A DNA stretch of 64,000 nt from Vibrio sp. UCD-FRSSP16_30 (GTDB lineage Bacteria > Pseudomonadota > Gammaproteobacteria > Enterobacterales > Vibrionaceae): the NCBI RefSeq assembly GCF_001676025.1, contig NZ_LZFW01000024.1, forward strand, positions 146,089-210,088, in the 5' to 3' direction. This document shows positions 16,313 through 26,091 of this stretch, in pieces (the stretch's first letter is position 1; each line of letters opens with the position of its first letter). Both the position numbers and the translations under genes were made by a program. The notes beneath the pieces are model-generated. The model was not told where the DNA came from. It ran no database searches and worked only from the letters and a program-made list of their open reading frames with translations.

Positions 16313-18680
16313 TTTTATTTAATAATCTCAATGAGTTAGTAACTACGATGATGGAGCTTGCAGACATGCCCACAACCGCAATATAAGGCGCGACTAAACC
16401 ACAAACAGCCAGTGGTAAAATCAATAAGTTATATCCAAGAGACCAAGCTAGGTTTTCTCTGATAATTTTGCGTGTTTTGATTGCCAGAGAGCGTGCTTCA
16501 ATTAATTTATCTAGCTTATCTCCTAACAGTACCATATCTGCTGATGATTTAGCGACGTCAGTACCGCCGCCCATAGCCACCGATAAATGAGCGCCTGCTA
16601 GGGTGGGTGCATCGTTGATGCCATCACCAATCATAAGGGTGACGCTGTCACCTTTTAGGCTTTTAAGGTAATCAAGCTTTCCTTGCGGATTGACACTAGA
16701 TACCACGGTTTCTAAGCCTAGTTGTTTGGCCACCGGCAGCGCGTTAATTTCGTTATCACCGGTTAATAGTGTGGTTTTAATGCCCAGACGTTTGAGTGAT
16801 TGAATGAAACCTTGACTGCTTTCTCGTATCGGATCGCTATAAGTAAACGTCGCGGCAAGCTCGTCGTCGATGGATAAATACACGGTATGCGCTGTATTTG
16901 GCGTGGTTTCATCGCAGACAAAAGCGTGACTACCAATTTTACACGGCTGGTTATCTATCATCCCTGTCAGCCCCGAACCAATGTGGTTTTGCACATCATT
17001 GGCATCAATACTTTCATTGCTATATTGCCTAAATGCGGCTGCAATCGGATGGTTAGCATGTGACTCAAGTGCGGCTGCAATGGCCAGTACTTTCTCTTGT
17101 TGCCAGTGACCAAAGGTATGGGAGTGAGAAAGGGACACTTTACCTTCGGTTAACGTGCCTGTCTTATCAACGATAACGTGATTAACTTTGCATAAGGTTT
17201 CAATCGCATGAGATTTTCTAAGTAAAATCCCCAAATCGCCCATTCTCGATGTAGAGCAGGTAATTGCGGTTGGAGTAGCAAGAGACAGCGCACAAGGGCA
17301 GGTAGCAACTAGTACCGCCAGCATAATCCAAAATGCATCATCGGGCTGATTGTAATGCCAATATAGGTAAGTACATGCCGATATAATTAAAATGACGGCC
17401 ACAAAATATCGAGCAACAATGTCGGCAATTTCAGCAATTTTCGGCTTGGTTGCTTGAGCTTCATCTTGCAGTCGAACAATATTGGCTATCATACTTTCTT
17501 GTTTGCGACAGGCCACTTGTAAAGTAAAGGTTTGCTCTCCATTAATGGTGCCAGCATAAACGGTTTCGCCTGTGTTTTTCTTAATATGCAGTGATTCACC
17601 GGTTAACATGGACTCGTCCACATAGATGGCTTTGTCAATGACATAGCCATCTGCAGGGACGTGTTCACCTGCCAGTACGCGAACTTTGTCGCCTACATCC
17701 AATGTTTTTACGGGAATTTGACTGCCATCTTCCAATGTAGCCATTGCTGGAACCAGTTTCAGCAAGTTGGCACTGGCCGCTGCTGCTTTGCGCCGAGCGC
17801 GCATTTCTAAAAAACGGCCCAATAGCAAAAAGAAGGTAAACATTGAAATGGATTCAAAGAAAACTTCGCCACTTTGAGTAAAGGTCGCAATCAAACTGGC
17901 GACGTAGGCAAAGATCAGCGCAATAGAAACCGGTACATCCATACCGAGGGTACGGGCGCGTAAACTGCGCCAAGCATTCATATAAAAAGGTAATGCTGAG
18001 TATAAGAGAACGGGAGTGGCAAAAATTAAGCTAACGATTCGAAAGTAATGCTTAAACTCAGGTTCCAAGTTACCAAATACTTCCAGATACAGCGCAACCG
18101 CAAGCATCATCACTTGCATGGTAGCAAGACCGGCAATACCGAGTTTATACAGGTATTGTTTCATTGCTCGGTAGTAGTTTTCTTCTTGTTTATCCGCTTC
18201 AAAAGGGGCAGCTTTGTAACCTAACTTATGAATAGTATTGAGCAGTTCACTTAACTTAGCTTCGGTTTTGTCCCAAGAAAGCAATGCGCGATGGGTTGCG
18301 GTATTTACCCGTATTTGCACAACACCTTGGTGTTTGTTGATTTGCTTTTCGATTAGCCAAGCACAAGCGGCGCATGACACACCATCTAGTGACAGGGTAA
18401 CCTCTGAAATATTTTCATTATTACGCACAAACTCTGCTTGTACCTGTTCATTGTCATAATGAATTAGGGCTTGCAGCTGCTCTGGTACTAAATCGACACG
18501 CTCAGCTTTCTCGGTTCGATATTGATAATAAGAGCTTAACCCGCTGTCTATGATGGTCTGCGCAACAGACTCACAGCCAGGGCAGCACATCGTTCTTGGT
18601 TCGCCTAAAATTTCAACGCTAAAATGCGTGTTCGCTGGTACATCTTCACCGCAGTGATAACACGAATTATCCATAGTCAT
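16233..18680 (-). CDS. ccoI: Copper-translocating P-type ATPase CcoI for cbb3 oxidase biogenesis
   Basis: About 815 residues from ATG 18680, which overlaps the ccoH stop (TAATG). An open frame extends upstream, but inside ccoH. The N terminus has CYHCGED and MCCPGCESVA, followed by a heavy-metal domain with CAACAW. The membrane CPC motif (CPCALSLATP), DKTGTLTEG phosphorylation loop and GDGINDAP hinge are intact. CcoI/FixI loads copper for the binuclear centre of the oxidase. The family usually ends soon after NSLRLL. Here the frame continues for about 24 residues (NKNGKSVHSNPHS...) through the start of ccoS, an 80-base overlap. Confidence 0.95.
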   Translation of the reverse strand: MTMDNSCYHCGEDVPANTHFSVEILGEPRTMCCPGCESVAQTIIDSGLSSYYQYRTEKAERVDLVPEQLQALIHYDNEQVQAEFVRNNENISEVTLSLDGVSCAACAWLIEKQINKHQGVVQIRVNTATHRALLSWDKTEAKLSELLNTIHKLGYKAAPFEADKQEENYYRAMKQYLYKLGIAGLATMQVMMLAVALYLEVFGNLEPEFKHYFRIVSLIFATPVLLYSALPFYMNAWRSLRARTLGMDVPVSIALIFAYVASLIATFTQSGEVFFESISMFTFFLLLGRFLEMRARRKAAAASANLLKLVPAMATLEDGSQIPVKTLDVGDKVRVLAGEHVPADGYVIDKAIYVDESMLTGESLHIKKNTGETVYAGTINGEQTFTLQVACRKQESMIANIVRLQDEAQATKPKIAEIADIVARYFVAVILIISACTYLYWHYNQPDDAFWIMLAVLVATCPCALSLATPTAITCSTSRMGDLGILLRKSHAIETLCKVNHVIVDKTGTLTEGKVSLSHSHTFGHWQQEKVLAIAAALESHANHPIAAAFRQYSNESIDANDVQNHIGSGLTGMIDNQPCKIGSHAFVCDETTPNTAHTVYLSIDDELAATFTYSDPIRESSQGFIQSLKRLGIKTTLLTGDNEINALPVAKQLGLETVVSSVNPQGKLDYLKSLKGDSVTLMIGDGINDAPTLAGAHLSVAMGGGTDVAKSSADMVLLGDKLDKLIEARSLAIKTRKIIRENLAWSLGYNLLILPLAVCGLVAPYIAVVGMSASSIIVVTNSLRLLNKNGKSVHSNPHSNHTSGRGRRGVSLGS
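16639..16651. promoter_or_regulatory. matS site (MatP-binding), perfect consensus
   Basis: GTGACGCTGTCAC matches GTGACRNYGTCAC at all 13 positions. It lies within ccoI, about 12.7 kb left of dif. Confidence 0.85.
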
Positions 18681-19159
18681 TAATTCATTAAAGGAGTGGG
18701 TGTGGTACTTGGGAAAGTCATTCGACCTTGAACTAGCCATTGTTCGTTATGAGGTCGTAATTCAATAAACCAAGGGCCTTGTAGAGGCTCATCTAATTGA
18801 ATTCGGTAGCGGCCAGAAGGGGTTGCCGTCGCGAGATAATCAAAGTCTCTGTCGGCGAGTGTTCTGTGCGAGAATTCGATATCAAGAGCGGGATAGTTAG
18901 GTAAATCGCCTTTATCCAATTCAATGATAATGCTGTTATCACTAGAATAAACAACCGCCGATAACTTGAGATCTTGGGCAACACTGACTTTAGATAAATC
19001 AATGTTAATCCCTTTGCCTTTTTTATAGTAATCCTCTGAAACGAGGGAAACGGTATGTTGAGACAGTATATAGACGCGAAGTAATGTGCCAAAAACCGTA
19101 GTTAAGATGATAATTAAAATGAACCAAGCCCAAAACTGCTTATACCAAGGCTTTACCAT
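18680..19159 (-). CDS. ccoH: FixH/CcoH family cbb3 oxidase assembly protein
   Basis: A 159-residue protein with one N-terminal membrane helix (WAWFILIIILTTVFGTLLRVY) and a periplasmic domain containing the FixH pattern: VSEDYYKKGKGIN after the helix, and later FELRPHNE-like FIELRPHNEQWLVQGR near the end. CcoH interacts with CcoP/CcoN intermediates and is required for stable cbb3 oxidase. Its stop overlaps the ccoI start. About 80 bases separate it from ccoP; this gap holds a GC-rich hairpin, so the assembly genes may be less transcribed than the structural ones. The usual ccoG gene is absent between ccoP and ccoH. Confidence 0.92.
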   Translation of the reverse strand: MVKPWYKQFWAWFILIIILTTVFGTLLRVYILSQHTVSLVSEDYYKKGKGINIDLSKVSVAQDLKLSAVVYSSDNSIIIELDKGDLPNYPALDIEFSHRTLADRDFDYLATATPSGRYRIQLDEPLQGPWFIELRPHNEQWLVQGRMTFPSTTPTPLMN

Positions 19160-19205
19160 AAAAAAGTTCTCTAAATTGGAAGGTGAAGGGTAATTGTATA
19201 GAAAT

Positions 19206-19230
19206 GGCAGCCCCCAATTATAGGGGCTGC
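19206..19230 (-). terminator. GC-rich hairpin between ccoP and ccoH
   Basis: GCAGCCCC / GGGGCTGC stem with a seven-to-eight base loop, ten bases after the ccoP stop. The U tract is poor, so it is more likely a partial terminator or 3'-end stabiliser. Confidence 0.55.
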
Positions 19231-19240
19231 TATTAGATTG

Positions 19241-20221
19241 TTACTCTTTATCTGTATTACTTAGGCTCCAGACGTAAGCTGAGACAAGTTGGACTTTTTC
19301 TTCGCCCAAAATGTCACTCCAAGGAGGCATAACGCCAACACGGCCGTGAGAAACGGTTTCTGTTACCGCTGCGCGTGAATCGCCATATAACCAAGTGTTG
19401 TCGGTTAGATCAGGCGCTCCAAGAGCTGGGTTACCTTTACCGTCTGTACCATGACAGGCAGCACACACAGCAAAACGAGTTTTACCGGCAGCCGCTTCAC
19501 GAGTATTAACTTTTCGACCAGATAGGGAAAGTGTATAAGTCACCACTTCCTTAATCCCGTCTTCTCCAAGTACGTCAATCCAAGCGGGCATTTCACCAAT
19601 ACGACCATTCATAACGGTCGTCACAATGGCTTGTGGCTCGCCGCCGTACAGCCATGCGTTGTCAGTTAAATTTGGAAAACCAAGTTGACCACGAGCATCA
19701 GAGCCGTGACATTGTGAACAGTTTTGCAAAAACAGGCGTTGCCCAACTTTGATGGCTTCTTCGTTGCTTGCGATCTCAGGAATAGAACGTAAACCTGTGC
19801 CGTCATCGTTCATTGCCAAAGTTCTAAAGGCTTCACCAAAGTGTGCGTCAGCGTCGTCTAGCTCTTTTGCATATTGATCAAGCTGCTTGTTTTGTTGAGC
19901 TCGAGCGATAGAGGCTTGAGACTCTTCAAGGCTTGTCACCGTTTGATCAGAACTTTGCCAGCCTAATAGGCCTTTGTAGTTACCAAGCCCTGGGTAAAGG
20001 GCAAGATAAACAACAGCAAAAACAAATGTCGAGATAAATAGGTACGTCCACCATTTAGGAAGATCGTTATTGAGCTCGCGAATACCATCGTATTCGTGGC
20101 CCATATCTTCACCCGGGGGCACGCCCATTCTGTCTTTCACACACCAGCGAAGGATGACAGCAACACCAATTAAGGTCCCTACGGTGATGACTGTGATCCA
20201 AAGACTCCAAAATGTAGTCAT
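19241..20221 (-). CDS. ccoP: cbb3-type cytochrome c oxidase subunit III (di-haem cytochrome c)
   Basis: A 326-residue subunit with a cytoplasmic/membrane N terminus (WSLWITVITVGTLIGVAVIL and a second helix YLFISTFVFAVVYLALYPG). Two periplasmic cytochrome c domains follow, with haem motifs CSQCH and CAACH and distal methionines in GEMPAW and GVMPPW. It passes electrons from soluble cytochrome c to CcoO and the active site. Its ATG overlaps the stop of ccoQ. Confidence 0.96.
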   Translation of the reverse strand: MTTFWSLWITVITVGTLIGVAVILRWCVKDRMGVPPGEDMGHEYDGIRELNNDLPKWWTYLFISTFVFAVVYLALYPGLGNYKGLLGWQSSDQTVTSLEESQASIARAQQNKQLDQYAKELDDADAHFGEAFRTLAMNDDGTGLRSIPEIASNEEAIKVGQRLFLQNCSQCHGSDARGQLGFPNLTDNAWLYGGEPQAIVTTVMNGRIGEMPAWIDVLGEDGIKEVVTYTLSLSGRKVNTREAAAGKTRFAVCAACHGTDGKGNPALGAPDLTDNTWLYGDSRAAVTETVSHGRVGVMPPWSDILGEEKVQLVSAYVWSLSNTDKE

Positions 20222-20394
20222 TATTTAGGCTCTCCTTGCTGGTCTTTACTTGAGCTAGGCTCATCAGCAAAGATCATATTTGCGTCTTCTTCGAAGCGAG
20301 TTTTACGACTCTTGCCGAAAGCCCACCACACCACACCGGCAAAGCAGACAAATAACACAATTGTCCAGATGCTGTGAATAATACTAATATCCAT
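20221..20394 (-). CDS. ccoQ: cbb3-type cytochrome oxidase subunit CcoQ
   Basis: A 57-residue protein starting at ATG 20394: MDISIIHSIWTIVLFVCFAG, then VVWWAFGKSRKTRFEEDANM and a polar tail. The single helix followed by W(A)xGKxRKxRFEEDA is the typical CcoQ (FixQ) pattern. It stabilises the oxidase complex. It lies between ccoO and ccoP, with the stop overlapping the ccoP ATG. Confidence 0.95.
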   Translation of the reverse strand: MDISIIHSIWTIVLFVCFAGVVWWAFGKSRKTRFEEDANMIFADEPSSSKDQQGEPK

Positions 20395-20403
20395 ATTCAC
20401 TCC

Positions 20404-21024
20404 TTACTTCATTGCATGGCCAAGAGACTGAAGATAAGCAATTAATGCTTCCATTTCTGTTTTGCCAGCAACATCTTGTTGTGCAGATGCGACTTGCTCA
20501 TCAGTGTATGGAACGCCAAATTGGTTTTTGAATATCTCAAGTTTCTTCTGCGTCAATTTACCGTCTAATATGTTTTCTTCTAGCCATGGGAAGCCAGGCA
20601 TATTCGACTCAGGTACAAGTTCGCGTGGGTTAATCAAGTGAACACGGTGCCATTCATCAGAATAACGACCGCCTACGCGAGCCAAATCAGGACCGGTACG
20701 TTTTGAACCCCATAAGAATGGGTGTTCCCATACACTTTCACCTGCAACAGAGTAGTGACCGTAACGTTCGGTTTCAGAGCGGAAAGGGCGAATCATTTGG
20801 CTGTGACAGACCGTACAGCCTTCACGGATATAGATATCACGTCCTTCCATTTCTAGTGCTGAGTAAACACGCAGGTTTTTAACTGGCTCTGTTGTTTGCT
20901 TTTGGAAAATCAAAGGGGTGATTTCCACTAAAGCACCCAAACTGATTGCAAAGACAATCAGTATTGCCATTAAACCGACGTTTTTCTCAACGAGCTCGTG
21001 GCGATTTTTCGAATTGTTAGCCAT
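20404..21024 (-). CDS. ccoO: cbb3-type cytochrome c oxidase subunit II (mono-haem)
   Basis: A 206-residue membrane-anchored cytochrome c. The N-terminal helix ([20 protein letters not shown]) is followed by [15 protein letters not shown], which carries the haem motif CTVCH. The methionine-containing stretches [11 protein letters not shown] and [14 protein letters not shown] are typical of CcoO. The order ccoN-ccoO-ccoQ-ccoP with gaps of about 10 bases shows a single transcription unit. Confidence 0.96.
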   Translation of the reverse strand: MANNSKNRHELVEKNVGLMAILIVFAISLGALVEITPLIFQKQTTEPVKNLRVYSALEMEGRDIYIREGCTVCHSQMIRPFRSETERYGHYSVAGESVWEHPFLWGSKRTGPDLARVGGRYSDEWHRVHLINPRELVPESNMPGFPWLEENILDGKLTQKKLEIFKNQFGVPYTDEQVASAQQDVAGKTEMEALIAYLQSLGHAMK

Positions 21025-21035
21025 ATCAAAATCTC

Positions 21036-22472
21036 CTATTGTGCAGGCTGAGGAACAGCTTTAAGGCTGTCCTTAGGGGCTTTGATTGTCTTGTAGGTGT
21101 TGTAAGCCATCAAGAACATGCCAGATAAGAAGATAGCGCCGCCAATGAAGCGAACAGTGTAATACGGGTAAGACGCTTGAACTGACTCAACAAAGCTATA
21201 AGTCAATGTGCCATCAGCGTTCACGCTGCGCCACATCAGGCCTTGCATCACACCAGAGATCCACATTGCCACGATGTACAACACAGTGCCGACAGTTGCT
21301 AACCAGAAGTGAACGTTAATTAGACCTACAGAGTACATACGCTCTTGTCCAAATAACTTAGGCACTAAGTGGTAAACAGAACCGATAGAGACCATTGCCA
21401 CCCAACCTAATGCGCCAGAGTGAACATGACCAATAGTCCAATCTGTGTAGTGAGATAGGGCGTTGACGGTTTTGATTGCCATCATTGGGCCTTCAAAGGT
21501 AGACATACCGTAGAAAGACAATGAAACAATAAGGAAGCGTAAAATTGGGTCGTAACGCAGTTTATGCCACGCGCCAGAGAGAGTCATAATACCGTTGATC
21601 ATGCCACCCCAAGAAGGTGCGAACAGTACCAAAGACATCACCATACCCAACGACTGCGTCCAATCAGGAAGTGCCGTGTAGTGAAGGTGGTGAGGGCCTG
21701 CCCAAATGTATAATGATACTAGAGCCCAAAAGTGAACGATTGAAAGACGGTATGAATAAACGGGACGTTCAGCTTGTTTTGGTACAAAGTAATACATCAT
21801 ACCGAGGAAACCTGCGGTAAGAAGGAAGCCTACAGCGTTATGCCCATACCACCATTGCACCATGGCATCGACTGCGCCAGAGTAAACGGAGTAGGATTTC
21901 ATTGCTGATACTGGAATCGCTAAGCTATTGACGATATGCAGGACTGCAACGGTCAATATAAAGGCTCCAAAGAACCAGTTAGCCACATAAATGTGCGATG
22001 TTTTCCGCTTAATGAGCGTTCCAAAGAACACGACGGCGTAAGCCACCCAAACGATAGTGATTGCGATATCGATTGGCCACTCTAGCTCCGCGTACTCTTT
22101 ACCTGAGGTAAAACCTAAAGGCAGTGAAATCGCAGCGGATAAAATGATCGCTTGCCAACCCCAGAAGGTGAATGCCACAAGTGGGCCACCAAACAAGCGA
22201 GCTTGACAGGTACGTTGAACCACATAATAAGATGTGGCGAATAGGGCGCTTGTACCAAACGCAAAAATTACCGCATTCGTATGAAGCGGTCGTAGACGAG
22301 AGTAGGTTAACCACGGCGTATCAAAGTTAAGCTGTGGCCAAACCAACTGAGCGGCAATCAAAACACCTACACCCATGCCGACAATACCCCAAAGAATGGT
22401 AACTAGGGTAAATTGACGAACTACGGTGTAGTTGTAGTTTTGTTCAAGCTGCTTTTCTTGGCTCATTTGCAT
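21036..22472 (-). CDS. ccoN: cbb3-type cytochrome c oxidase catalytic subunit I
   Basis: A 478-residue subunit with about 12 membrane helices. Haem and copper ligands are visible: [13 protein letters not shown] (low-spin haem His), [18 protein letters not shown] with the Cu-binding His, [13 protein letters not shown] (HH pair), and [12 protein letters not shown] for the haem histidines. The enzyme reduces oxygen at low tension and pumps protons. It opens the ccoNOQP operon. The start is ATG 22472 with a second ATG at 22466. An FNR-type box lies in the upstream region shared with the divergent small gene. Confidence 0.97.
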   Translation of the reverse strand: MQMSQEKQLEQNYNYTVVRQFTLVTILWGIVGMGVGVLIAAQLVWPQLNFDTPWLTYSRLRPLHTNAVIFAFGTSALFATSYYVVQRTCQARLFGGPLVAFTFWGWQAIILSAAISLPLGFTSGKEYAELEWPIDIAITIVWVAYAVVFFGTLIKRKTSHIYVANWFFGAFILTVAVLHIVNSLAIPVSAMKSYSVYSGAVDAMVQWWYGHNAVGFLLTAGFLGMMYYFVPKQAERPVYSYRLSIVHFWALVSLYIWAGPHHLHYTALPDWTQSLGMVMSLVLFAPSWGGMINGIMTLSGAWHKLRYDPILRFLIVSLSFYGMSTFEGPMMAIKTVNALSHYTDWTIGHVHSGALGWVAMVSIGSVYHLVPKLFGQERMYSVGLINVHFWLATVGTVLYIVAMWISGVMQGLMWRSVNADGTLTYSFVESVQASYPYYTVRFIGGAIFLSGMFLMAYNTYKTIKAPKDSLKAVPQPAQ

Positions 22473-22616
22473 GCTTCCAATTATTAATAACTACACTTTT
22501 CCAACACAACGCCAACAAGTTGACGCAACGACAAATACCACCAAAAACAAAGGGAAATGAGTTAAAGTTGCTCTGATTCCTAAATTCCGTTTTAAAAAGC
22601 GATATTAACAGCAAGA

Positions 22617-22622
22617 ATTATA
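22617..22622 (-). promoter_or_regulatory. Possible -10 hexamer of the ccoN promoter
   Basis: Reads TATAAT on the minus strand, about 145 bases before the ccoN start. Its distance from the FNR-type box does not give the textbook class II spacing, so the assignment is tentative. Confidence 0.35.
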
Positions 22623-22652
22623 CGGATTTAACATTTGAATGACAGAGACTTA

Positions 22653-22666
22653 ACGATCTGAATCAA
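22653..22666. promoter_or_regulatory. Candidate FNR box in the ccoN upstream region
   Basis: On the minus strand TTGAT-TCAG-ATCGT matches eight of ten consensus positions of TTGAT-N4-ATCAA. It lies between ccoN and the divergent small gene. Confidence 0.5.
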
Positions 22667-22722
22667 TAGAGTTTTACTATTTAATGTAAAAAGTTTGAAG
22701 TTTGTTACAAAGGGAACATTTA

Positions 22723-23091
22723 ATGGCTGCAGAAAAAATAACCAAAGGGCGTTTAATCCAAATTATCGTGACTTTTTCGGTGCTTATCTTCGTCTTTACA
22801 TGGCGAACAATTGAGCATGACTCAACAAATGTTATCAATCATCAGCAATGTTGGGCGCAACAGGAGTGCAATATGGTACTGAGTGATAATCAATATCACT
22901 TAAAGTACAGCAAAGATGGGCGTCAATTTTCAGTTACTACAGAGGGAATGAAAGGAAATGGAGCTTTAATACAGTATCAGGGGGCTAGCTATCAAATATC
23001 AGAGTTTATTCCAATAGAACCTGATAAAACGCTGAAGTTCACTATTGGAAATGGCCTTGAAAGCTTGCATGTAATTGTTAATGACAAGTGA
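22723..23091 (+). CDS. Small membrane-anchored protein, divergent from ccoN
   Basis: About 122 residues from ATG 22723, with AAGGGAA as ribosome site; the frame is open to 22702. One N-terminal membrane helix (LIQIIVTFSVLIFVFTW) is followed by an extracytoplasmic domain of about 90 residues. A cysteine pair in QQCWAQQECNM could form a disulfide. The domain is beta-rich (KFTIGNGLESLHVIVND). No known family is recognised. Its divergent position beside the cco operon fits a periplasmic role linked to respiration, but this is only positional. Confidence 0.7.
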   Translation: MAAEKITKGRLIQIIVTFSVLIFVFTWRTIEHDSTNVINHQQCWAQQECNMVLSDNQYHLKYSKDGRQFSVTTEGMKGNGALIQYQGASYQISEFIPIEPDKTLKFTIGNGLESLHVIVNDK

Positions 23092-23641
23092 ATAGTGGCG
23101 TAACGGTCTATATGCGCTTGCCTTTATAGTATTCATTGTTGTCTTCCCTAGTCATAAACTAGATTCGCTTATGTTGTGCTTACCTTCTTAAATCGTAAAT
23201 GTGCTGCAAACTGTATTTCTGGTTGGTCAGATAATATGACCTCGATAATTACTTTGTTGTATGAAATCTCTAATGGGGGTTGTCACTGTCTAAATAGACG
23301 TAATAACGTGATAGCGCTCATGTGAATCTAAATAGCACAGATAAGAGAATGAAAAGACTCTATTAAATACGTTTTATTGAAAGTATTAAAACTCACTTTA
23401 TATAAGGGATTAATTTAATACTTTGTGATCTTTAAAAGAATAACTCAGATGAATAGATGTATTTTTCATAAAATAAGACAAATAAATTCAACGTAAATCA
23501 CACTTGTAACATTATGCAACACCAATACTATGTTTTATAGCTACGCTCATTTTGCTTAACAAAAATAACGCAAAATATCGTTACTCTGACGATTAATTGA
23601 CGAACTTAATAACGGAAGTTCAATCATTTAAAGAGGGAACT
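23092..23641. other. Gap upstream of the PL6 gene
   Basis: About 550 AT-rich bases without a convincing gene. A short dyad GGTCA-N7-TGACC at 23225-23241 is operator-like and might bind a regulator of the downstream lyase gene. No clear CRP site was found. Confidence 0.4.
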
Positions 23642-26014
23642 ATGAAACAAATAAAATATTCTGCAATTGCATCTGCTCTGTTACTTGCCGGTATCTCTAC
23701 AAGTTACGCAGCCGAACCTATTAGCCTAACCTCCAGTGGTGATGACGGAAATGCGGCAAGCAATACCACTGATAGTGATCTAACTACTCGTTGGTCTGCT
23801 AATGGTAATGATGGCAGTCAGTGGGTGCAATATGACTTTGGCAGTGACGTGCCATTAAGTGGTGTGAGCATTGCTTTTTATAAAGGTGATTCTCGTAGTA
23901 CTTATTTTAGAATTGAAAGCTCTAATGATGCGAGTTCTTGGTCAACAGAAGTCGATTCGGTGAGTAGTGGCGATACAGCAGATCAAGAGGACTTTGCATT
24001 TAGCGAGACTGTGACCGCACGTTATATTCGTTATGTTGGGTTTGGTAACAGCAGCAACACTTGGAATAGTGTCACTGAAGTCGACTTTACCGATGGCGAT
24101 GAAAATGTAGTAGTTGATCCCGACCCAGTTGATCCAGATCCAGTCGAGCCCGATCCGGTGGTTCCAGTTGATGCAGCAGCACTTGCAAGCAGTGATGACG
24201 GTAATGTTGCGGACAATGTTATCGATTCAAGTTTGGACACTCGCTGGTCTGCCAACGGCAGCGGTGAATGGGTTCGTTTAGATTTAGGCAGCGAGCAAAC
24301 ACTGGATAATGTGCAGTTGGCTTTTTATAAAGGCAGCTCTCGTCAAAGTATCTTTAGTATTGAAGTCAGTGATGATGACAGTTCATGGACTACAGTTCTT
24401 GATGAAACCTATAGTTCTGGTAGCAGTTTAGCTCTAGAAACGTTCACGTTTAATGCAGTGAATGCTCAATACATTCGTTACACAGGTTACGGCAATACAT
24501 CAAACACTTGGAACAGCGTAACAGAATTTACCGTTTCAGAATCAACAGACCCAGGTGGCGTTGTTTGTGAGGAAGGTTCTTCATTAGTTGACGGCGTTTG
24601 TGTCGAAGATGAGGAAGAAGTGACACCAATCACTTGTGATGATGGTTATTCATTAGTCGGTGACGAGTGTGTTGAAGATGAAGTGGTTGTTATCCCTCCT
24701 GTGACAGATCCTGTCGATGGACAAACGTACTACACATCAGCTGATGATTTAAATGAAGTACTGGCAAGTGCAGTCGGTGGCGATGAAATCATCATTACTG
24801 ATAGCGGCGAAATCTCAATTAAAGACATTAGTTTTGATAGCCAAGTATTAATCCGAGCAGAGACTGTCGGTGGATTAAAACTAGAAAATGCCACCATTCA
24901 AAACTCAAATAATATTACCTTACAAGGTTTCATGTTTGGACCTTCTAATGACGTGAGCACGCTAGTTAAAATCGTTAACTCTACTAATATCAAAGTTTTA
25001 CGTAACTACTTTGATCACCTGGACGTCACAGAAGGCCAAAGTTCTTTAGTGGTAACAGAATCAAGTCAATTCATTGAGATTGGTTACAATGAATTCCACG
25101 ATAAAAATATAAGTGTTGTTGATGGTGCGAAGAATACCGGTAGTTACATCAAGTTCCAGTACGATGTAGATGATACAACGGGTGAAGAGTTAATGACCAA
25201 AGATGCTCATATTCACCATAACTACTTTAACAACATTACACCGTATCTTGTCGATGGAACACCAGCAGGTGACTCTGATCGTGAAGCGATTGTAATGGGT
25301 ATTTCTTCTTCACAAGATATTGAAACAAATCACATTGTTGAATATAACTTGTTCGAAAACTGTGATGGTGAAAATGAAATTCTAACCATTAAAACTTCAG
25401 AAAACACTTTCCGCTACAACACCTTTAAGAACTCAATGGGTTCACTGTCATTCCGTTTAGGTTATAACAACAGTGCATACGGAAACTATTTCTACGGTAC
25501 TGGCGCAAGTGACTCTGTAGAAGATGATAACTACCAAACCGGTGGTATCCGTATCTATGGTGAAGGCCATAGTGTGTATGATAACTACATGGAAGGCTTA
25601 TCTGGAACCAGCTGGAGATTACCTCTATTAATTGATAATGGCGATACTTCAGATAGTTCAAATGGTGATAGCCATGAAACTCCAACTAACATCAACGTTG
25701 CTAATAATACAATCGTAGATAGCACTGGCGGTGGTATTTATATTGGACGTGAAGATAGCAGTTACAAAAATAGTCCTTCGAACATTACAGTGACAGGCAA
25801 CGTTGTTATTGGTAGTGAAGGTACGTTATTTGGTAACGATGCAGATGATAGTTCAAATACTTGGTCTGGTAACACGGCTTATAATAGCGGCAGCGCTACT
25901 GTAAACAGCGGTGGTATATTAGATACTTCTGAACTTGTTGAGTTAACTAGCTCACCATCAGTTTCTAAGCCAACAATGTTAACCGAAAGCGATGTAGGCA
26001 TTAATGCTAACTAA
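23642..26014 (+). CDS. Secreted alginate-lyase-like PL6 enzyme with two discoidin domains
   Basis: About 790 residues from ATG 23642 (ribosome site GAGGGAAC). Order: signal peptide (MKQIKYSAIASALLLAG, cleavage after SYAA), discoidin/F5-F8 type C domain (~24-150), a Pro/Asp/Val linker, a second discoidin domain (~180-310), a Cys-containing acidic linker (two C-x6-LV-x5-C units, CEEGSSLVDGVC and CDDGYSLVGDEC), then a right-handed beta-helix of the PL6 alginate lyase/chondroitinase B family. The catalytic Lys and Arg fit ILTIKTSENTFRYNTF and SLSFRLGYN. The usual RHG after Arg reads RLG here. The discoidin domains probably bind carbohydrate. The enzyme would degrade acidic seaweed polysaccharide. 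A terminator follows. Confidence 0.88.
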   Translation: MKQIKYSAIASALLLAGISTSYAAEPISLTSSGDDGNAASNTTDSDLTTRWSANGNDGSQWVQYDFGSDVPLSGVSIAFYKGDSRSTYFRIESSNDASSWSTEVDSVSSGDTADQEDFAFSETVTARYIRYVGFGNSSNTWNSVTEVDFTDGDENVVVDPDPVDPDPVEPDPVVPVDAAALASSDDGNVADNVIDSSLDTRWSANGSGEWVRLDLGSEQTLDNVQLAFYKGSSRQSIFSIEVSDDDSSWTTVLDETYSSGSSLALETFTFNAVNAQYIRYTGYGNTSNTWNSVTEFTVSESTDPGGVVCEEGSSLVDGVCVEDEEEVTPITCDDGYSLVGDECVEDEVVVIPPVTDPVDGQTYYTSADDLNEVLASAVGGDEIIITDSGEISIKDISFDSQVLIRAETVGGLKLENATIQNSNNITLQGFMFGPSNDVSTLVKIVNSTNIKVLRNYFDHLDVTEGQSSLVVTESSQFIEIGYNEFHDKNISVVDGAKNTGSYIKFQYDVDDTTGEELMTKDAHIHHNYFNNITPYLVDGTPAGDSDREAIVMGISSSQDIETNHIVEYNLFENCDGENEILTIKTSENTFRYNTFKNSMGSLSFRLGYNNSAYGNYFYGTGASDSVEDDNYQTGGIRIYGEGHSVYDNYMEGLSGTSWRLPLLIDNGDTSDSSNGDSHETPTNINVANNTIVDSTGGGIYIGREDSSYKNSPSNITVTGNVVIGSEGTLFGNDADDSSNTWSGNTAYNSGSATVNSGGILDTSELVELTSSPSVSKPTMLTESDVGINAN

Positions 26015-26041
26015 TTAGCTTAACGGTAGCGTGTAAATATA

Positions 26042-26070
26042 AAGCCAACTCTTTTGAGTTGGCTTTTTTT
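26042..26070 (+). terminator. Rho-independent terminator of the PL6 gene
   Basis: AAGCCAACTC / GAGTTGGCTT with loop TTTT and a T run, 28 bases after the stop. Confidence 0.9.
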
Positions 26071-26091
26071 GATTAAATAGAATATTAAATT

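Noticed and set aside
18681..18740. Upstream extension of ccoI
   Set aside because: It lies inside ccoH and adds no conserved sequence; ATG 18680 overlaps the ccoH stop as in neighbouring gene joints.
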